From assembly GCA_948330435.1 (NCBI GenBank), contig CAOJBY010000035.1:1-31745 (forward strand): a stretch of DNA of 31,745 nucleotides, given 5' to 3'. The notes below the pieces were generated by a model. That model worked only from the letters and a program-made list of their open reading frames with translations. It was not told the DNA's origin and searched no databases. Below are positions 27,791 to 31,745 of this stretch, piece by piece (position 1 is the first letter of the stretch; every line of letters begins with the position of its first letter). The position numbers were made by a program, and so were the translations under genes. The DNA is from an uncultured Lachnoclostridium sp. (GTDB taxonomy: Bacteria; Bacillota; Clostridia; Lachnospirales; Lachnospiraceae).

Positions 27791-27850
27791 TTTGATAGTT
27801 GGATAGGAAATAAAATTTTTTGATTTTCGATTATTTAGATGTTTTTTGCA

Positions 27851-27879
27851 TTGTAAAAATTTGTAATCTGTGTTATGAT
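27851..27879 (+). promoter_or_regulatory. Predicted promoter upstream of repeats and Rpn-type gene
   Basis: TTGTAA (27851-27856) and TATGAT (27874-27879) with 17-bp spacing, in an AT-rich stretch, ~355 nt upstream of the Rpn-type start. The transcript would include the tandem repeat at 28012. Confidence 0.5.
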
Positions 27880-28011
27880 GCGATTACAGACAGGAATTTT
27901 TCCGGCAGCAAGATTCTGCTGCTGAATGTCTTTTGTCTATTTCTCCGGGTCGGAGAGGTTTTCAGCAAATAGATGGAAAGGTATATGTGAGGAGGAAGCA
28001 CAGATAGTGTG

Positions 28012-28219
28012 TGAATTAAGGAAACACCCTATGGGCATACCTTTATGCACAAAAAACATGTGCAAATTAAGGAAACACCCTACGGGCAAGGTGAATTTGC
28101 CTGTAAGGCAAAGAGAGGGTGCCCTGGGGCATATCCCTTTATGCACAAAAAGCGTGTGTAGATCAAGGAAACACCCTACGGGTATACCTCTATGTGCAAA
28201 AAACATGCACAAATTAAGG
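28012..28219 (+). repeat. ~52-bp tandem repeat in the leader of an Rpn-type gene
   Basis: Three units and a partial fourth follow the plan GAATTAAGGAAACACCCTA, CGGG, CATACCTTTATGCAC, AAAAAACATGTGCAAATT. Unit starts are near 28013, 28065 and 28162, with the partial one at 28211; the middle unit carries an extra ~40 bp. Each unit contains a CCCTACGGG mini-hairpin and a TTTGCACATGTTTTTTGTGCAT-like hairpin on the opposite strand. The last partial unit grades into the ribosome binding site AAGGAAAGGAGC. The open frame through the repeats is a by-product. Confidence 0.85.
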
Positions 28220-28233
28220 AAAGGAGCAGGTTT

Positions 28234-29274
28234 ATGGCAGATTTGAAACAGTATTTTCCCATGATTCAGGATCGAAAGGAGGTGTTAGCGAAGATACATG
28301 ATAAGGTGGAGCTTTTGAAACTATTCTATTCCTGGACGGAAGAGCAGCAGGAGGAATTTTTGGATTTTTGTACGGGAGTAAGAGGACCGAGGATGCTCTA
28401 TGACGCATTTTTTAAAGAGGTGATGAATCCGGAAAGTGCACCGGAACGGCTGAATGAATTTTTGTCATTAATTTTGGGAACCCCGGTAAGAATTCATGCG
28501 GTACTTCCCAATGATTCCACCCGCCTGGCGGATGAAAGTTCTCTTTTGATTACGGATATTGTGGTGGAGCTTAAGGACGAGAGCCTGGCGAATGTGGAAG
28601 TTCAGAAGATTGGGTATAAATTTCCGGGGGAGCGTAGTGCCTGCTACTCGGCGGATCTCTTGCTGCGGCAGTATAAGCGGGTGCGGAGCAAGAAGCGGAA
28701 AAAGTTCAGTTATCGGGATATAAAGTCTGTCTATAATATTGTATTGTTCGAATCCAGTCCGGAAGAATTTCACAAATTTCCCAATGTTTACATACATCGA
28801 TCCGAGCAGAAATCCGACACAGGGATCAAGATAGAGCTTCTCCAGAAATATGTGTTCATCCCTATTGACATTTTTAAGAAAACACAGCACAATAAAAATA
28901 TAACAGGGAAATTGAATGCATGGCTTATGTTTTTCAGTGCGGAGGAGCCGGAAGAGATCGTGAAGCTGATACAGGCTTATCCGCAGTTTAAACCCATGTA
29001 TGAAGAGACGTATGAGATGTGCCGGAATATGGAGGAGATCATGGGACTTTTTTCAAAGGAACTGCGGGAACTGGATCGGAATACGGTGCAGTTGATGATT
29101 GATGAGATGCAGGAAGATTTGGAGCAGAAAAAGGCGGAGTTAAAGAAGCAGAAAAATGTGGCGGAAGCGGAGAGACTCCGGGCCGACAGATTGGAAGAGA
29201 GTGAACGCCAAAAGTCGGAGCAGCTAGAACAGGCTTTGCGGCGGATTGCGGAATTGGAAGAGCAGAAAGGTTAA
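28234..29274 (+). CDS. PD-(D/E)XK nuclease family transposase / Rpn-type protein (different subfamily)
   Basis: A 346-residue protein with AAAGGAGCAGG upstream of ATG 28234. Typical family landmarks: LYDAFFKEVMNPESAPERLN, then LILGTPVRIHAVLPNDSTRL, then LLITDIVVELKDESLANVEV with Asp and E-V-Q as the probable D...ExQ metal site, and YSADLLLRQYKRVRSKKRKK followed by DIKSVYNIVLFE. The last ~65 residues are a charged coiled coil (MQEDLEQKKAELKKQKNVAE ... ELEEQKG), replacing the GYxKG tail of the other three copies. It belongs to a related but clearly distinct subfamily. The family is thought to act in recombination or transposition; no flanking inverted repeats were recognised. Confidence 0.85.
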   Translation: MADLKQYFPMIQDRKEVLAKIHDKVELLKLFYSWTEEQQEEFLDFCTGVRGPRMLYDAFFKEVMNPESAPERLNEFLSLILGTPVRIHAVLPNDSTRLADESSLLITDIVVELKDESLANVEVQKIGYKFPGERSACYSADLLLRQYKRVRSKKRKKFSYRDIKSVYNIVLFESSPEEFHKFPNVYIHRSEQKSDTGIKIELLQKYVFIPIDIFKKTQHNKNITGKLNAWLMFFSAEEPEEIVKLIQAYPQFKPMYEETYEMCRNMEEIMGLFSKELRELDRNTVQLMIDEMQEDLEQKKAELKKQKNVAEAERLRADRLEESERQKSEQLEQALRRIAELEEQKG

Positions 29275-29555
29275 CATTCCGGGTGTCCTGTATTATACTT
29301 TTATTCATAGCATGAGTCCTCCGGTTTTAATTGTTTTTGGCAAATCAATTATACCAAACCAGACGGTACTCATGCTACTTTTATGCCAGTTGTTATTGAA
29401 TTTTCAAGGTACATACGCACTTATTTATATGCGGAGTTTGAGTTATTAAAATTTTCTAAAATATAAGGATTTTTTTATCAAGCAGAACAATAGATAAATA
29501 TAATGAATATAATAAATTTTTATGGAAAATAAAGAGAGTGGGAAATAAGGACAAA
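29275..29555 (+). other. Intergenic region with a gene-tail relic
   Basis: The open stretch 29341-29466 reads QINYTKPDGTHATFMPVVIE, then FSRYIRTYLYAEFELLKFSK to TAA, and looks like the C-terminal piece of a lost protein, with no start or ribosome binding site. The remaining ~90 bases are very AT-rich and probably include the promoter for the next gene. No structured repeat was seen. Confidence 0.4.
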
Positions 29556-30524
29556 ATGGATAAAAAGGATATAGTGTCAATTAGCGTGTATATGAAAAAT
29601 AATCCGAAGTATTCACTAAAATGGATGACAGAATTAAAATGTTTTAATCCGACTGGTATGAAATTAGATCATTATAAGAAAGGAAGATCTGTAAAGTATA
29701 AAGAAGATGTTTATAATAAAGAACTAAAACAGAAAATTTTAGATGATGAATATAGGATCCAAATAGACGACTTAAATAATAGTGTTGAATGTTTTGTAAG
29801 TGATTATTCTGAGAATGTCGTAATTGCAACGGCAAACTTAGAATATGATATTTATTATCTGAATGAAAAAAGTATTTTATCAATTATTAGTGACATTATG
29901 GTAAATGTTGGAATCGTTGCAACGATTGAAGATTTAACAGATTGGTTTTTGCAAAATACAAATGATGTATCAGATTATAAGGTTTATCAAAAGTCTTTGG
30001 CAGGAATTCCTCTTGTTGAAGATCCTTATGTAAGGGGGAAAAAGATAATTGATGTGGAAAAGCTACCAGGGTATGGACAGCAAATAGGGAGCATCTGGGT
30101 CGGTGCGGCATGGAAGATGTGGTTTGGCAGGCCCTATTATGAATTTGTACCCAGGGAATGTATAGAGAGGTTTCAGGAATGCTACAGCAATGAAAAAATT
30201 TCCGATGACTGCTATTGCATTACGCTCTACAAAGATTTGAATGAGTATAGTAAACCAGAAAACAGGAAAAGGCAATGGAAATTTAAAGAAGCAATCAATT
30301 TTCCAGCGGTAGTGAAAAAGCTAAAGGAAAGAGAAAAGAACAGAGAAAAGAATCCAAGTATAGAGATTAAGAGTGGAAATTTTGAGCATGGGGGGATGAA
30401 ACAATTTTGGTACTATGTGGATAGTGACAATAATCTTGTAAAGAAGAGTAATGCAGTAAAAATAAAAATACACGAATATGACAGAGCAGGATACATAATA
30501 TGGAGAGGTGAGCTGGAAATCTAA
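29556..30524 (+). CDS. Uncharacterised 322-residue protein, possibly immunity-type
   Basis: ATG 29556 is preceded by AAGG at 5 nt; a GTG at 29538 in frame is less well placed. The N-terminal half is AT-rich in codons (MKNNPKYSLKWMTELKCFNP, then DDLNNSVECFVSDYSENVVI); the middle, IPLVEDPYVRGKKIIDVEKL then GSIWVGAAWKMWFGRPYYEF, has the aromatic-rich character of immunity-protein families. It has no signal peptide, membrane segment or catalytic motif that I recognise. It lies 15 nt before the next unknown gene, so the two are probably one operon. From ~30,060 the DNA becomes richer in G+C, hinting at a composite gene. Confidence 0.72.
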   Translation: MDKKDIVSISVYMKNNPKYSLKWMTELKCFNPTGMKLDHYKKGRSVKYKEDVYNKELKQKILDDEYRIQIDDLNNSVECFVSDYSENVVIATANLEYDIYYLNEKSILSIISDIMVNVGIVATIEDLTDWFLQNTNDVSDYKVYQKSLAGIPLVEDPYVRGKKIIDVEKLPGYGQQIGSIWVGAAWKMWFGRPYYEFVPRECIERFQECYSNEKISDDCYCITLYKDLNEYSKPENRKRQWKFKEAINFPAVVKKLKEREKNREKNPSIEIKSGNFEHGGMKQFWYYVDSDNNLVKKSNAVKIKIHEYDRAGYIIWRGELEI

Positions 30525-30539
30525 GAAAGGTGGACTGTT

Positions 30540-31130
30540 ATGGGAAAAATCATAAATTGTTTTGGATGTAAGACAACTTGGTTTGCAATAAAGGGAGCAG
30601 ATGTTAATACGATTTTATCCAATAGCCCCAATCTAAAAAATCCGAAGAAAACGGAATGGAGAAAGGGGTTATTGGAAATGCATAATTCGTTTTTTGATAA
30701 GGCCTTTTTGTCCGGAGAGTATGAGGGATGGAGTTTTCTGATTGGTTTAGGCTTATGTGGTCCGGAGGAACCGGATAAAATAGTGAAATCACTATTAACA
30801 TACGGAGCCTTTGCCGAAGAGGTATGCTATTTCTCTTCCTATCGGGTATCAGAGGCCCATGCCTTTGGAAAAGCGGTTCATGGAAAAGTTGTCAGATTGT
30901 ATAGCTATCTGGGTGATCAGGGTAATGTTTATGAAAATATGGGAGAAAAGACAGAAGCGGAGAAAGAATTGGGCCTGAATTTCCCAAGAGAAGATGAAGA
31001 AGTTTTTGAAGACGATTTTGATGTGATAGATGAAGAGGATGTTTTCAGGCTTGCGGGGAAATTGTCCTTGTCTCCTGACAAATTAATTGGCATGGAGGAA
31101 CAGGAGTGCATAATAGCAGATATTATTTAA
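30540..31130 (+). CDS. Uncharacterised 196-residue protein
   Basis: AAGAAAGGTGG precedes ATG 30540. Recognisable pieces are TTWFAIKGADVNTILSNSPN, then GWSFLIGLGLCGPEEPDKIV, then FGKAVHGKVVRLYSYLGDQG and a late DEEDVFRLAGKLSLSPDKL. I recall an uncharacterised bacterial family with the same plan (a W.F..GL.L segment, then H.......G...R.Y.YLG..G, then EEDV.R.AG..S..P..L), often near SUKH/immunity genes; no function is established. It is soluble and acidic, with a run of Glu/Asp around residue 155. It probably shares a transcript with the gene upstream. Confidence 0.75.
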   Translation: MGKIINCFGCKTTWFAIKGADVNTILSNSPNLKNPKKTEWRKGLLEMHNSFFDKAFLSGEYEGWSFLIGLGLCGPEEPDKIVKSLLTYGAFAEEVCYFSSYRVSEAHAFGKAVHGKVVRLYSYLGDQGNVYENMGEKTEAEKELGLNFPREDEEVFEDDFDVIDEEDVFRLAGKLSLSPDKLIGMEEQECIIADII

Positions 31131-31222
31131 TCTGCGTTAGAAAGCCCATTTATCTGGCTATATCAGAAAGTATGATATATAATAAGGCTGATAATAAAAA
31201 CTTACTCTAATTGGGAGGGGCC

Positions 31223-31745
31223 ATGTTTGCAAAGAAAGAAAAGCCAAAATTTGAAATACGCCCATTATACTCCATCCGTGAGGAACTGGAACTGATCAGA
31301 GAATTTTGCTGGCAGTCCAAACTAGAGGCAGGCAAAATCTACACAGAGGAAGAAATAGACGCAGTAGAAAAACGACTGAACTTTGAGCTGCCCCTGCCCC
31401 TTAGAGAACTTTATCTGGTTCTGGGCGACTATATGTGCGATAAGAAAGACACCTATTTCTGCCGCCCGGAGGAACTCCACTGGAGTGGGGGATACCTGTT
31501 GGTGACAGCTATGGAAAGAACCAATCGGGGATGGGGGATTTACCGAAAAGACCCCTATCTATCCGTTTATAACTGGCAGCGAAGCGGGGTGAACATATAC
31601 GGCGAAGAGCAGGAGAAAAAGCCAAAATCAGAGGTGATAAGAAAAAGTGCATACAATCAGTATTTCTCGAAAACCTGCTTTTACTGGGACATTTTTATTA
31701 TCCAACATGTGCTGGATAAGGTCTTGTGGGACTGGTGGAATCAGC
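31223..31745 (+). CDS. SMI1/KNR4-like protein, N-terminal part (cut by window end)
   Basis: GGGAGGGG precedes ATG 31223, and the frame is open to the last base (174 complete codons). The SUKH signature is present: YTEEEIDAVEKRLNFELPLP then LRELYLVLGDYMCDKKDTYF. After this comes GYLLVTAMERTNRGWGIYRK and VYNWQRSGVNIYGEEQEKK, consistent with the second half of the fold, and then KTCFYWDIFIIQHVLDKVLW. SUKH proteins are commonly immunity proteins against contact-dependent or secreted nuclease toxins. Together with the two preceding unknown genes this may be an immunity-gene island. The 3' end is outside the window. TATAAT at 31178-31183 could be a -10 box. Confidence 0.82.
   Translation, partial: MFAKKEKPKFEIRPLYSIREELELIREFCWQSKLEAGKIYTEEEIDAVEKRLNFELPLPLRELYLVLGDYMCDKKDTYFCRPEELHWSGGYLLVTAMERTNRGWGIYRKDPYLSVYNWQRSGVNIYGEEQEKKPKSEVIRKSAYNQYFSKTCFYWDIFIIQHVLDKVLWDWWNQ

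Noticed and set aside
28012..28219. The 52-bp repeats as a CRISPR or as part of a coding gene
   Set aside because: Units are nearly contiguous with no unique spacers; the open frame through them is repetitive and has no good start.

Overview
The window reads like accessory DNA of a low-to-mid G+C Gram-positive gut-type Clostridium, most likely a member of the Lachnospiraceae. The reasons are strong AGGAGG-type ribosome binding sites, family content typical of that group (TraX-like, DUF3781, DUF3267, VanZ, Rpn/PD-(D/E)XK proteins with GYxKG-repeat tails, a YolD plus UmuC-like pair), and every convincing gene on the + strand. The assignment rests on gene families only; no rRNA or tRNA is present.

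Region 1 (about 1-19,500) is an array of small, unrelated, mostly AT-rich one-gene cassettes. Products include TraX-like, XRE regulator, lipoprotein, two intact GNATs, DUF3781, KilA-N, PPOX-type flavin protein, CPBP protease, two P-loop kinases, DUF3267, a chloramphenicol acetyltransferase relic, Nudix, SRPBCC, histidine phosphatase, VanZ, acyltransferase 3, SAP-domain protein, an AbiE toxin-antitoxin relic and a methyltransferase. Between most of them lies a conserved element of about 46 bp: a short hairpin (TCC/GGA or CCC/GGG around a TTTATC-like loop), then TGCGAAGAGCGTAAAA, then ATCGG. It begins from just inside the 3' end of the upstream gene to about 30 nt past its stop and ends about 10-40 nt before the next start, always in the same orientation. 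About 20 full, partial or variant copies can be seen. No integrase is visible. The layout resembles an integron cassette array, but the repeat is not a recognisable attC, so this is the best candidate here for an undescribed system. Many cassettes are decayed (truncations, in-frame TGA codons, internal deletions).

Three Rpn-family genes of one subfamily (partial at 1-293, 14,299 and 17,056) are spread through the array as long direct repeats. The last two are nearly identical for about 0.9 kb including the promoter, and differ in a 24-bp tandem repeat in the tail. Each is followed by the same membrane-protein cassette, intact in one case and reduced to a scar in the other.

A second layer consists of long hairpin elements inserted inside cassettes: in a lipoprotein signal peptide (about 1,971-2,130), in an unknown gene (4,139-4,413, T-shaped with two arms whose loops are complementary), at codon 4 of a methyltransferase (18,686-18,783), and probably in the N-terminus of a YolD-like protein (26,836-26,905). 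In all of them the coding sequence on both sides stays in one frame.

Region 2 (19,500-27,300) is richer in G+C and looks more chromosomal: a SMI1/KNR4 protein with its terminator, a membrane protein, a rhodanese plus CoA-disulfide-reductase-like/rhodanese fusion (sulfur or thiol redox), a 224-bp palindrome, a small PH-like protein, a Y-family polymerase and a YolD-like protein. Region 3 (27,300-31,745) has gene remnants, a 52-bp tandem repeat leading into a different Rpn-type gene, two uncharacterised possibly immunity-type proteins, and the start of another SMI1/KNR4 protein cut by the window end.
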